Of a DNA stretch of 9,013 bases, positions 1 to 6,043 are shown piece by piece. Source of the DNA: Phycisphaeraceae bacterium (GTDB taxonomy: Bacteria > Planctomycetota > Phycisphaerae > Phycisphaerales > UBA1924). The DNA is taken from positions 1-9,013 of the forward strand of contig WUAJ01000083.1 in NCBI GenBank assembly GCA_009827215.1. Direction: 5' to 3'. The notes under the pieces are model-generated. The model was not told the origin of the DNA and ran no database searches. It was given only the letters and a program-made list of their open reading frames with translations. How positions within the stretch are numbered: the stretch's first letter is position 1; each line of letters begins with the position of its first letter. Made by a program: the position numbers and the translations under genes.

Positions 1-895
1 ACTCTCCAGACGCGACAAGGTCTTCGAGGGGTTGGTTGGATGCAAGCACGACCCGCACATCGACCTCGATGGTTTCGTTGGATCCGACGGGCTCGAACTT
101 GCGTTCTTGGAGGACGCGGAGGAGCTTGAGTTGCATCGCGGGGGATGCGGAGTTGATCTCGTCTAGGAAGAGTGTTCCTCCATCGGCGGCGAGGAACTTG
201 CCTTGCTTGTCGGCGTGAGCGCCTGTGAAGGCGCCCTTGACATGTCCGAACAGTTCGGACTCGAGGAGTGTTTCGGGGATCGAGCCGCAGGCGAGTTCGA
301 CATAGGGCTTGGAAGAACGCGGTGATGCTTGGTGGATCGCGCCGGCGATGAGGGATTTACCGACGCCGGACTCTCCCGACATGAGGACGGTGGTGCGCGA
401 TGGTGCGACGGCGTTGATGGTCTCGAAGATCGTGCGCATACGCGGATCGGTCCCGACGATGTTGCTCAGTGAGTGTGTCGATTCGATGCGCGAGCGTAGG
501 GATGAGTTTTCTTTGAGGACTTCGTGCTGCTGCAGCGCGCGGGTGAGCGCTAAACGAAGTTCGTCGTCGACGACCGGTTTGGTGAGAAAATCCACAGCAC
601 CTGTGCGGAGTGCTTCGACGGCGGTCTCGATCGCGGCGTACCCAGTGAGCAAGATCACGGCTGTCGATGGGGAGATGGACTTGGCTTTTCGGAGCAGATC
701 AATCCCTGTGATTTTCGGAAGATTGAGATCGGTGAGGAGGATGTCGTAGGTGTTCTGCTTAAGCTGCTCGATCGCGTCGTGGGGGGTGTAGACCGCGGTC
801 GCTTCGCATCCTTCTGATTGGAAGAACGCGGCGAGCGAGTCGGCGACGATCTGATCATCGTCCACAATCAGGATGGAGTGCTTGGATTTACTCAT
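1..895 (-). CDS. NtrC-family sigma-54-dependent response regulator (partial, C-terminus off the left edge)
   Basis: Receives a phosphoryl group from a histidine kinase and activates transcription by sigma-54 RNA polymerase in the cytoplasm. The 298 visible codons start at ATG 895-893. Residues about 7-120 are a receiver domain with the acidic pocket VDDD (11-14), phospho-acceptor D56 in LLTDLNLP, T84 and K106 (TKPV). A linker leads to an AAA+ domain with Walker A GESGVGKS (174-181), the sigma-54 contact loop GAFTGA (221-226) and Walker B TLFLDE (241-246). The sequence leaves the window in the segment before the arginine fingers, so the end of the AAA+ domain and any DNA-binding helix-turn-helix are unseen. 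The intact GAFTGA loop argues for a true sigma-54 activator. It lies 9 bases downstream of the kinase gene, so the two form an operon and very likely a cognate pair. No clear Shine-Dalgarno precedes the start; translation may be coupled to the kinase gene. Target promoters are unknown. Confidence 0.95.
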   Translation of the reverse strand, partial: MSKSKHSILIVDDDQIVADSLAAFFQSEGCEATAVYTPHDAIEQLKQNTYDILLTDLNLPKITGIDLLRKAKSISPSTAVILLTGYAAIETAVEALRTGAVDFLTKPVVDDELRLALTRALQQHEVLKENSSLRSRIESTHSLSNIVGTDPRMRTIFETINAVAPSRTTVLMSGESGVGKSLIAGAIHQASPRSSKPYVELACGSIPETLLESELFGHVKGAFTGAHADKQGKFLAADGGTLFLDEINSASPAMQLKLLRVLQERKFEPVGSNETIEVDVRVVLASNQPLEDLVASGE

Positions 896-904
896 GCGTG
901 GTAA

Positions 905-1807
905 TTAACCAACCTTGCGGTCGAGGGACTGGTCGTCGTGCGGGATTGGGACTCGAGCAGTGAGGATCGCGCCGGGGCGTGAAGAGGTTTGTTGATCAGG
1001 CCGATTGGTGAGCGAGATGACACCCTCAAGTTGATCGATGATCTGACGGGAGATTGAGAGACCCATCCCGCTTGGTTGATCGTGTGATTCGGTCGAGTAG
1101 CCGTGCTTGAAGGGTTGTTCTGGGTTGATCCCTGGTGTGAGTCCGACGCCGTCGTCGGTAATTGTAATGACGAGCTCGTCGTGACTCTTATCAGTGGACG
1201 CGGCGACTTTGATCAGACCTCCGGGATCGAGCGAGTCCACGCGCGTGGCGCGTTGGATGGATTGCACAGCGTTGAAGAGCGCGTTGAGCACGACGGTGTA
1301 GAGCGGTCCGGCGGGGATGCTCCCGGCGGAGTGGTCGATGTCGATCTCGATGCGGACTCCAGCTTGGGATGCGAGCGGTCGTACAACATCCACGGCGTGG
1401 TCAATCGCCATCGCGGTGGAGACAGCTTCGGAGACTCCAAGCATAGGGGAACCGATCGAGATGGTGTTCGATCGCATCGCGGTATTGACCATCGTGGACA
1501 TGCGATGGAGTGTTTGCTGTACGGTGTCGATCTGCTGACGCGCGGTGTCGAGTTGTTCGTTGGGATCTTCGGATTGTGGATCCATCTGTGTGATCGCGAG
1601 GGAGAGCCAACGCATGGAGCCGTCGATGAGGTTGGAGAGATCGTGCGCGAGTGTGGTGAGGTTGTCCGCGGAGTCTGGTCCGGCGGAGGGATCGCGCGGC
1701 GGGAGCGTGTTGCGAGCACGCATCGGTGGCGAGACGACTTTCTTCTCAGGAGTCGGCTTCTCAGGAGTCGGATTGCTGTTTGAGTCGTTGGTGTTGTCGT
1801 GGCTCAT
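905..1807 (-). CDS. Soluble two-component sensor histidine kinase (NtrB-like core)
   Basis: A 300-residue protein that should autophosphorylate on histidine and pass the phosphate to the response regulator encoded just downstream. Residues 1-45 are a polar, proline-rich tail without a recognisable sensor domain; it contains PTPEK twice in tandem. The dimerisation/phospho-acceptor helix has LAHDLSN, with H55 the likely acceptor followed by D56 and N59. The ATPase domain has an N-box (NALFNA, N179), G1 box DDGVGL (218-223), an F-box-like KHGYSTE (234-240) and G2 box GMGL (247-250). There is no signal peptide or membrane segment, so the protein is cytosolic and must sense an internal signal or act through a partner. 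It is short for the family because PAS, GAF and membrane sensor modules are all missing. The start at 1807 has only a weak GGA upstream. It sits beyond the ileS terminator hairpin and so probably has its own promoter, which I could not identify. Confidence 0.9.
   Translation of the reverse strand: MSHDNTNDSNSNPTPEKPTPEKKVVSPPMRARNTLPPRDPSAGPDSADNLTTLAHDLSNLIDGSMRWLSLAITQMDPQSEDPNEQLDTARQQIDTVQQTLHRMSTMVNTAMRSNTISIGSPMLGVSEAVSTAMAIDHAVDVVRPLASQAGVRIEIDIDHSAGSIPAGPLYTVVLNALFNAVQSIQRATRVDSLDPGGLIKVAASTDKSHDELVITITDDGVGLTPGINPEQPFKHGYSTESHDQPSGMGLSISRQIIDQLEGVISLTNRPDQQTSSRPGAILTARVPIPHDDQSLDRKVG
1742..1771. repeat. 15-bp perfect tandem duplication
   Basis: Two adjacent identical copies of CTTCTCAGGAGTCGG (1742-1756 and 1757-1771). 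The unit is five codons long, so it stays in frame and encodes PTPEK twice in the flexible N-terminal tail of the histidine kinase. It looks like a slippage-type duplication and could vary in copy number between strains. Confidence 0.9.
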
Positions 1808-1849
1808 ATTCCGTCATTCGGTATGAAAATCGGGATGGTTCGCGGCGGT

Positions 1850-1865
1850 GTTGCATCGAGGCAAC
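1850..1865. other. Small hairpin upstream of the histidine kinase gene
   Basis: GTTGC (1850-1854) and GCAAC (1861-1865) pair across a 6-base loop, and T1849 with A1866 adds a sixth pair. It lies about 42 bases upstream of the kinase start, between that gene and the ileS terminator, so it could be in the kinase leader or be a small operator. No function can be assigned. A short dyad of this size can also arise by chance. Confidence 0.35.
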
Positions 1866-1898
1866 ATTGGGGGTTATCGGGATTGATGTGGGCGCAGC

Positions 1899-1928
1899 AA
1901 AACGCACGACCGGTGTTGGTCGTGCGTT
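1899..1928 (-). terminator. Intrinsic terminator of ileS
   Basis: A perfect 11-bp inverted repeat: AACGCACGACC (1901-1911) pairs with GGTCGTGCGTT (1918-1928) across a 6-base loop. Read on the minus strand it begins 18 bases after the ileS stop codon, and its descending arm runs into TTTT. The stem is strong but the T-tract is short, so termination may be incomplete. Position and orientation fit the end of ileS and separate it from the kinase operon. Confidence 0.75.
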
Positions 1929-1946
1929 CTCGGACTGTGCGGAGTT

Positions 1947-4883
1947 TTACATGAGACCCAGTGCTTGCGCGTCGCGGTCTGAGAGCATGCCGCCGTCGGA
2001 GCGTTGTTTGACGGTGGTGTCTCGTTTCCAAGAGCGATCGCAGCGTGGCTGGTCTCTGAGGTCGGTGATCGCGATCTCGGAGTCTTTGGTGAACTCGAAG
2101 CGGGAGACGCCGCAGATGTCGGCGAGGTCTTCGGTGTTGAACCACTCGAAGGTGCCCTCTGGGTCCGGGAGTTTGATTCCCAGATCGAGCGGGTTGTCGA
2201 TGTCGCTGCTGGCGCGGGTGTCCTCGGCGGCTTTCATGGCGCGTTCGAGTTGTTCCCAGAGCTTCGGCCACGCGGTTGCGGTTTCGAGATTGACCTTGGT
2301 TGGGAATCCGGTCAGGTGGACGCAGGTGGTCTTGTCTTTCTGATCGACCTTGTGCAGTGCTCGGTACGCTTCGTCTGCTGTATGGCAGAGGATCGGCGCG
2401 AGGAGTTTGCAGAGTCCATCGGTGAGCACGACAAGTGTTTGTTGTGTCATGCGTCGGCGCTCGGAATCCGGCGCATCGCAGTACAAACGATCCTTCACTG
2501 CTGAGAGGTACTCGGCGGAGAGGGTCGTGTTGCAGAACTTGTAGAGGAGCTTGTGCGCCTCGTGGAACGCGTACTTCTCGAAGGCTTCGGTGACCTTGTC
2601 AACGAGTGTGTTGAACTCTCCCAGGACCCACGCGTGGATCGAGTGGACATGGAAGTCGGAGAAGTCTGGGTTGTCCTGTGCTTCATAATCGTCGAGATTC
2701 GAGAGCATAAAGCGCAGTGTGTTGCGGATCTTGCGATAAGACTCTCCGGCGAGTTTGAAGAACTCTTCGTCGACTTTGACATCATTCTCGTATGCGAGTG
2801 AGCTGACCCACCAGCGGAGGACATCGACGCCGTAGCGATCGAAGAGGTCTTTGAGCGCGGCGCCTGCGGACTTGGAGAGTTTCTTGCCGTCCTTGTCGAC
2901 CATGAAGCCGTGGGTGAGGAGGGTTCGGAATGGTGGTCGTCCCATGACTCCGAGTGCTGGAAGGAGCGAGAGCTGGAACCAGCCTCGGTGTTGGTCGGAG
3001 CCTTCGAGGTAGAGCTCGACTGGGAAGTCTTCGCCTCCTGAGCGACGGCGCATGACGGCGTTCCAGGATGACCCAGATTCAAACCAGACATCGAGGATGT
3101 CGTGTCCTTTGGTGAGTTGATCGAAAGTGACAGAGCCGTCTTTGAGTTCGGCTGGCGCGTCGGCGTCTTCCGATGGGTTGTAGTGCGCCAGCAGCGATGC
3201 GGGGTCGTCGGCGAACCAAGCATCGGAGCCTTTGGTTTCGATGATCTGGTTCACAGCACGGACGGATGCGGCGGTCATGAACGCGTCACCTGAAGGGAGC
3301 GTGAACGCGGGGATTGGGAGTCCCCACGAGCGTTGACGGCTGATGCACCAATCGGGACGCGATTCGAGCATCCCTCGCATACGGTTGCGTCCCCATGCTG
3401 GGACATAGTTCACTGAGCGGTCGTCTCCGGTGGACTTCATCGCCATTTGTCTGAGCGTATGTCCGTCGCGTTTGGTTGGAGCGTCCACAGAGACAAACCA
3501 CTGCTCGGTGCAGCGGAAGATGACTGGGGTCTTTGATCGCCAGTCGTGTGGGTAGGAGTGGTTGAACTTGTACGCGTGGAACATGTGTCCCGACTCGGTG
3601 AGTCTTTGAGCGACGAGATCGTTTGCTTTCCAGATGGACATCCCGGCGAGCCAATCTGGGGTGGTCGTGTCGTAGGTGCCGTCTCCGAGGACCGGGCAGT
3701 ACACGGGGAGTCCCTCTTTTAGACCGGTCATGTAGTCATCCGCACCATGACCTGGCGCGGTGTGGACAAGACCTGAGCCGTCTTCGAGGGTGACATAGTC
3801 GGCGTGGACGACGGTGTAGCACTTGCTGGTGTCGGCGTCTGGTTCGTTGATTGGTTTGGGCGCTTCGTTGATGAACGGATGCGCGTACGACAACCCGACG
3901 AGCATGTCGCCTGTGGTGGTTGCGAGGGTTTCGACTTCTTCACTCTTGGCGAGTTTGGTGACGCGTTCGATCGCATCGACGGCCATGACAGTGAGGTTGC
4001 CGTCTACACGGACGAGCGCGTAGTTGAACTTCTCGTGCACAGCGATCGCGAGGTTCGCGGGGAGTGTCCAAGGCGTGGTGGTCCAGATCATGAAGCTTGG
4101 GGTCGCTCCGGGATGATCAGATTCTTCAAGTCCAAACGCATTGAACACAGCGGTCGCGTCTGATGCTTCGAAGTCGACATACACGGAAAGGTCTTCGCGG
4201 TCCTGGTATTCGAGCTCCGCATCAGCGAGCGCTGTTTCGTTGGCGACGGACCAGTGGACTGGTTTGAGTGCTTTGTAGACAAGTCCCTGCTCGCAGAGTC
4301 CGGCGAGGACTTCCAGCACTCCCGCTTCGTAGCGCGGGAGGAAGGTGAGGTAGGGGTCTTCGTAATCCGCGACGGTCATGAGTCGTTTCATTTGACCGGC
4401 TTGGAGTTTGATCTGTTTGTCGGCGTAGGTCTTGCACTCGCGGCGCACGGCGGTGCGTCGTTGGTCGTCGGTGAGTCCGTCGAGTTTGGCGGCTTTCCCG
4501 GATTCGACGAGGTCGGTCATGACCTTGTGTTCGATGGGGAGGCCGTGGCAGTCCCATCCTGGGACGAATGGGCAGTGGTATCCGGCCATGAACTTGCTGC
4601 GGACGACGAGGTCCTTGAGTGTTTTGTTCATGAGGTGTCCGAGGTGGATCGAGCCGTTGGCGTAGGGGGGGCCGTCGTGGAAGACGAATCGCTTGCGTCC
4701 CTCGGAGGTCTCCTGCATCGCGTGGTACAGCCCCTGCTTGTCGGCGAAGGTGTCCCAGCGTTTGAGTGAGGCGGGCTCGTTCTGGACGAGGTTCGCCTTC
4801 ATCGGGAAGGAGGTCTTGGGGAGGTTGAGGGTCTTCTTGTAGTTCGGTTTGTCGGTATTGTTGTCGGTGGTTGTGTCGGTCAT
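1947..4883 (-). CDS. ileS: Isoleucyl-tRNA synthetase with a degenerate C-terminal zinc ribbon
   Basis: Charges tRNA-Ile with isoleucine in the cytoplasm and removes mischarged valine. The 978 residues are close to the usual bacterial length. The N-terminal FPMKANLVQNEP is typical. The class I signatures are GPPYANGSIHLGH (71-83, the HIGH motif) and KLSKS (668-672, KMSKS with Leu for Met). GWDCHGLPIE (109-118) is also characteristic. The editing domain shows TTTPWTLPAN (268-277) and GLVHTAPGHGADDY (371-384). WCISRQRSWGLPIP (512-525) and DVWFESGSSW (598-607) belong to the catalytic core, and an anticodon-binding helical domain follows. Bacterial enzymes usually end in a zinc ribbon with CxRCW and later CxRC. 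Here the matching parts read CDRSW (948-952) and LSDRD (967-971), so three of four zinc cysteines are gone. The start ATG at 4883 has no good Shine-Dalgarno. The gene lies downstream of a DUF2617-like gene on the same strand and ends before a terminator hairpin. Confidence 0.98.
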   Translation of the reverse strand: MTDTTTDNNTDKPNYKKTLNLPKTSFPMKANLVQNEPASLKRWDTFADKQGLYHAMQETSEGRKRFVFHDGPPYANGSIHLGHLMNKTLKDLVVRSKFMAGYHCPFVPGWDCHGLPIEHKVMTDLVESGKAAKLDGLTDDQRRTAVRRECKTYADKQIKLQAGQMKRLMTVADYEDPYLTFLPRYEAGVLEVLAGLCEQGLVYKALKPVHWSVANETALADAELEYQDREDLSVYVDFEASDATAVFNAFGLEESDHPGATPSFMIWTTTPWTLPANLAIAVHEKFNYALVRVDGNLTVMAVDAIERVTKLAKSEEVETLATTTGDMLVGLSYAHPFINEAPKPINEPDADTSKCYTVVHADYVTLEDGSGLVHTAPGHGADDYMTGLKEGLPVYCPVLGDGTYDTTTPDWLAGMSIWKANDLVAQRLTESGHMFHAYKFNHSYPHDWRSKTPVIFRCTEQWFVSVDAPTKRDGHTLRQMAMKSTGDDRSVNYVPAWGRNRMRGMLESRPDWCISRQRSWGLPIPAFTLPSGDAFMTAASVRAVNQIIETKGSDAWFADDPASLLAHYNPSEDADAPAELKDGSVTFDQLTKGHDILDVWFESGSSWNAVMRRRSGGEDFPVELYLEGSDQHRGWFQLSLLPALGVMGRPPFRTLLTHGFMVDKDGKKLSKSAGAALKDLFDRYGVDVLRWWVSSLAYENDVKVDEEFFKLAGESYRKIRNTLRFMLSNLDDYEAQDNPDFSDFHVHSIHAWVLGEFNTLVDKVTEAFEKYAFHEAHKLLYKFCNTTLSAEYLSAVKDRLYCDAPDSERRRMTQQTLVVLTDGLCKLLAPILCHTADEAYRALHKVDQKDKTTCVHLTGFPTKVNLETATAWPKLWEQLERAMKAAEDTRASSDIDNPLDLGIKLPDPEGTFEWFNTEDLADICGVSRFEFTKDSEIAITDLRDQPRCDRSWKRDTTVKQRSDGGMLSDRDAQALGLM

Positions 4884-4937
4884 ATGGGGTATCCGTGGTG
4901 TGGATCAGATCGCGAGCGTGAAGCGGTCGCGGGTCAA

Positions 4938-5117
4938 TCATTGATGATATGTGTGGGATTGGGTGGGGAGGTCGGCCGAGGTGATCGGCGGCCCCGCTAT
5001 GAGCAAAAGATGCGGCTCAGGATTGGCAGCATCGGCCCTCAGCGGGGCGTGGTAATTCGTCCGGATGGGATCGAGAAGTTGCTCATGATGAGAAGCATAC
5101 TCGACAAGATCGTCCAT
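4938..5117 (-). CDS. Doubtful small ORF, 59 codons, between the DUF2617-like gene and ileS
   Basis: An ATG at 5117-5115 opens a 59-codon frame ending in TGA at 4940-4938. The protein starts MDDLVEYASHHEQLLDPI and becomes proline- and histidine-rich (ANPEPHLLLIAGPPI). The frame stays open upstream to the TAA of the DUF2617-like gene, in the same register: 75 codons without a stop between the two stop codons. The start has AAGG only 2 bases upstream, which is a poor ribosome site. I recognise no domain. It overlaps the long-range inverted repeat at 4991-5048, which suggests the region may work as RNA or DNA rather than as protein. An open frame of this length can occur by chance. Confidence 0.22.
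   Translation of the reverse strand: MDDLVEYASHHEQLLDPIRTNYHAPLRADAANPEPHLLLIAGPPITSADLPTQSHTYHQ
4991..5048 (-). other. Long-range inverted repeat in the ileS leader (possible structured RNA)
   Basis: GCCCCGCT (4991-4998) is the exact reverse complement of AGCGGGGC (5041-5048), with 42 bases between. On the minus strand the interior can form either GATGC with GCATC or TGAGC with GCTCA. These two inner pairings share bases and exclude each other, as in a switch. The element lies about 110 bases upstream of the ileS start. It has no T-tract, so it is not a simple terminator. It matches none of the riboswitch cores I checked by eye (TPP, SAM, cobalamin) and I do not see a T-box motif. It could be a leader structure, a small RNA, or chance pairing. 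Confidence 0.3.
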
Positions 5118-5165
5118 GGCCTTGTTGGCAGCAAGAGAAAACGCTGAAAATAGGCACTCAGACGG

Positions 5166-5711
5166 TTATTTGAGCTCGAAGATCGACTGGGTGCGGAGGA
5201 CGAGGTTCTCGGCGGCGATGAGGTGGTAGCTCTGGAAGTGGATCTGGTTGGCGAACTTTTGTGTGTCCACGATTGAGAGGCATGAGCCGACTCGGTCGTT
5301 CCAGCGGTGGGTGAGGGCGTCTTGCTCGCGTGCGAGTTCGTCGAGTTCGTTGTAGGTGTCGTGGTAGATGTGGTCGGAGAGCTGCTCTGTTTGAGCGGCG
5401 GTGATGTAGTTGATCTTGGTACGCGGGATCGAGATCTCGATGTCTTTTTCTGCTGAGCAGAGTATGGATTCGAGGAGTCCGATTTCGGAGTTGTCGAAGG
5501 AGGAATCGGTGACGACTTCCGTGGCGCAGCCGTCGACTGATGTGAAAGTGCATGCGTGCGCGCCGGGCATGATGGACATGGAGAGGGTGTAGTAGTCCTG
5601 GATGATGGACTGTGTATCAGCGCATTGATAGAGCTTGGGTTGGACGGATCGAGCGTAGAGGGTTGTCTGGTACGACTGGAGTCGTGTGGATGTCTGAACT
5701 GTGGTCGCCAT
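5166..5711 (-). CDS. Conserved protein of unknown function, DUF2617-like
   Basis: A 181-residue protein, acidic to neutral, with no signal peptide and no membrane segment, so probably cytosolic. I assign it tentatively to DUF2617 from remembered planctomycetal members: an early LYxRxxxPxL segment (here LYARSVQPKLY, 18-28), a middle TSVDGCATEVVTDSS (57-71) and the closing pattern FQSYHLIAAENLVLRTQSIF (159-178). No catalytic motif stands out, and the function of the family is not known to me. Six cysteines or so are scattered without CxxC pairing. The start at 5711 is well supported by GGGAAGGA 4 bases upstream. The gene is transcribed away from the HEAT-repeat gene and towards ileS, with 282 bases and no clear terminator between it and ileS, so co-transcription is possible. 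Confidence 0.8.
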   Translation of the reverse strand: MATTVQTSTRLQSYQTTLYARSVQPKLYQCADTQSIIQDYYTLSMSIMPGAHACTFTSVDGCATEVVTDSSFDNSEIGLLESILCSAEKDIEISIPRTKINYITAAQTEQLSDHIYHDTYNELDELAREQDALTHRWNDRVGSCLSIVDTQKFANQIHFQSYHLIAAENLVLRTQSIFELK

Positions 5712-5715
5712 GGAT

Positions 5716-5723
5716 TCCTTCCC
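5716..5723 (-). promoter_or_regulatory. Ribosome binding site of the DUF2617-like gene
   Basis: GGGAAGGA on the minus strand, 4 bases before ATG 5711-5709. It is one of the few clear Shine-Dalgarno sequences in this window and fixes the start. Confidence 0.7.
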
Positions 5724-5822
5724 ATGCGGTCGATCGGGGTGAATTGGGGGGAGACCCGATCTGGGGTGAGATTGTCCCTCGGAAATTCTCGCAAAAAGCG
5801 GGATTCAGCCGACGATGTTATC

Positions 5823-5864
5823 GGATCAACTGGATTTGCTAAAGGGAAAAATCCAGTTGAATCC
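5823..5864. repeat. Large imperfect hairpin between divergent genes
   Basis: GGATCAACTGGATTT (5823-5837) pairs with AAATCCAGTTGAATCC (5849-5864). There are 11 unbroken pairs next to the loop, then one bulged A, then 4 more pairs. The loop is the 11 bases 5838-5848. Neither strand continues into a T-tract, so it is not a typical intrinsic terminator, and it lies upstream of both flanking genes. It could be a leader structure for the DUF2617-like mRNA, a DNA operator with two half-sites, or a copy of a dispersed intergenic palindrome. Confidence 0.7.
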
Positions 5865-5912
5865 AAATTGGGGAGATCGGACTGATTTTCCGTAACTGAT
5901 ACAAGATAGCAG

Positions 5913-5933
5913 GTGTTGAAGGTATTCAAACAC
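5913..5933. promoter_or_regulatory. Near-palindromic operator-like site
   Basis: TTGAA (5916-5920) and TTCAA (5925-5929) form a perfect dyad with a 4-base centre. The symmetry extends outwards as GTG and CAC if one extra A (5930) is skipped. It overlaps the possible -35 elements for both directions, so it could bind a dimeric regulator of the divergent pair. No regulator is recognised for this sequence. Confidence 0.3.
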
Positions 5934-6030
5934 AAGAAATGGTATATTGGGTAAGATTTTCGAGTTTCTGAGTAGGCCAGAACGAATCCCTGACGCGAGC
6001 GAGTTTGTTGAAGAACGCACCGATCCAACT

Positions 6031-6036
6031 GGAAGA
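6031..6036 (+). promoter_or_regulatory. Ribosome binding site that decides the HEAT-gene start
   Basis: GGAAGA lies 7 bases before ATG 6044-6046. The longer frame from TTG 6005 has no comparable site, so I prefer the ATG start. Confidence 0.5.
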
Positions 6037-6043
6037 TACGCTG

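Larger units (their letters stand above)
5712..6043. other. Divergent intergenic region, 332 bases, no gene seen
   Basis: This region separates the starts of the DUF2617-like gene (minus) and the HEAT-repeat gene (plus), and must hold promoters for both. It is visibly richer in A and T than the flanking genes between about 5760 and 5960. It holds a large hairpin (5823-5864) and a near-palindrome (5913-5933). Weak promoter candidates are TTTGAA-N16-TATCTT on the minus strand (5930 to 5903) and TATATT at 5943-5948 on the plus strand, where the best -35 (TTGAAG, 5916-5921) is 21 bases away, which is too far. The short ORFs here show no coding character. Confidence 0.7.

Noticed and set aside
1103..1783. 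Long plus-strand open frame of 226 codons opposite the histidine kinase gene.
   Set aside because: It is the antisense shadow of a kinase gene with all catalytic motifs, and its translation has no recognisable domain.
1808..1898. Search for a sigma-54 or sigma-70 promoter for the kinase operon.
   Set aside because: No GGC-N-GC pair with sigma-54 spacing and no acceptable -35/-10 pair were found by eye, so none is annotated.
4934..4944. TCAATCATTGA perfect palindrome upstream of ileS as a possible operator.
   Set aside because: Only 5-1-5 in size, with no second copy and no matching regulator. It is not close to the Fur/PerR-box-like site at 8975, so I treat it as chance.
4884..5147. An 87-codon plus-strand frame starting right at the ileS start (CATATG).
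   Set aside because: There is no ribosome site, the composition is implausible, and it overlaps the ileS leader region. It is most likely chance.
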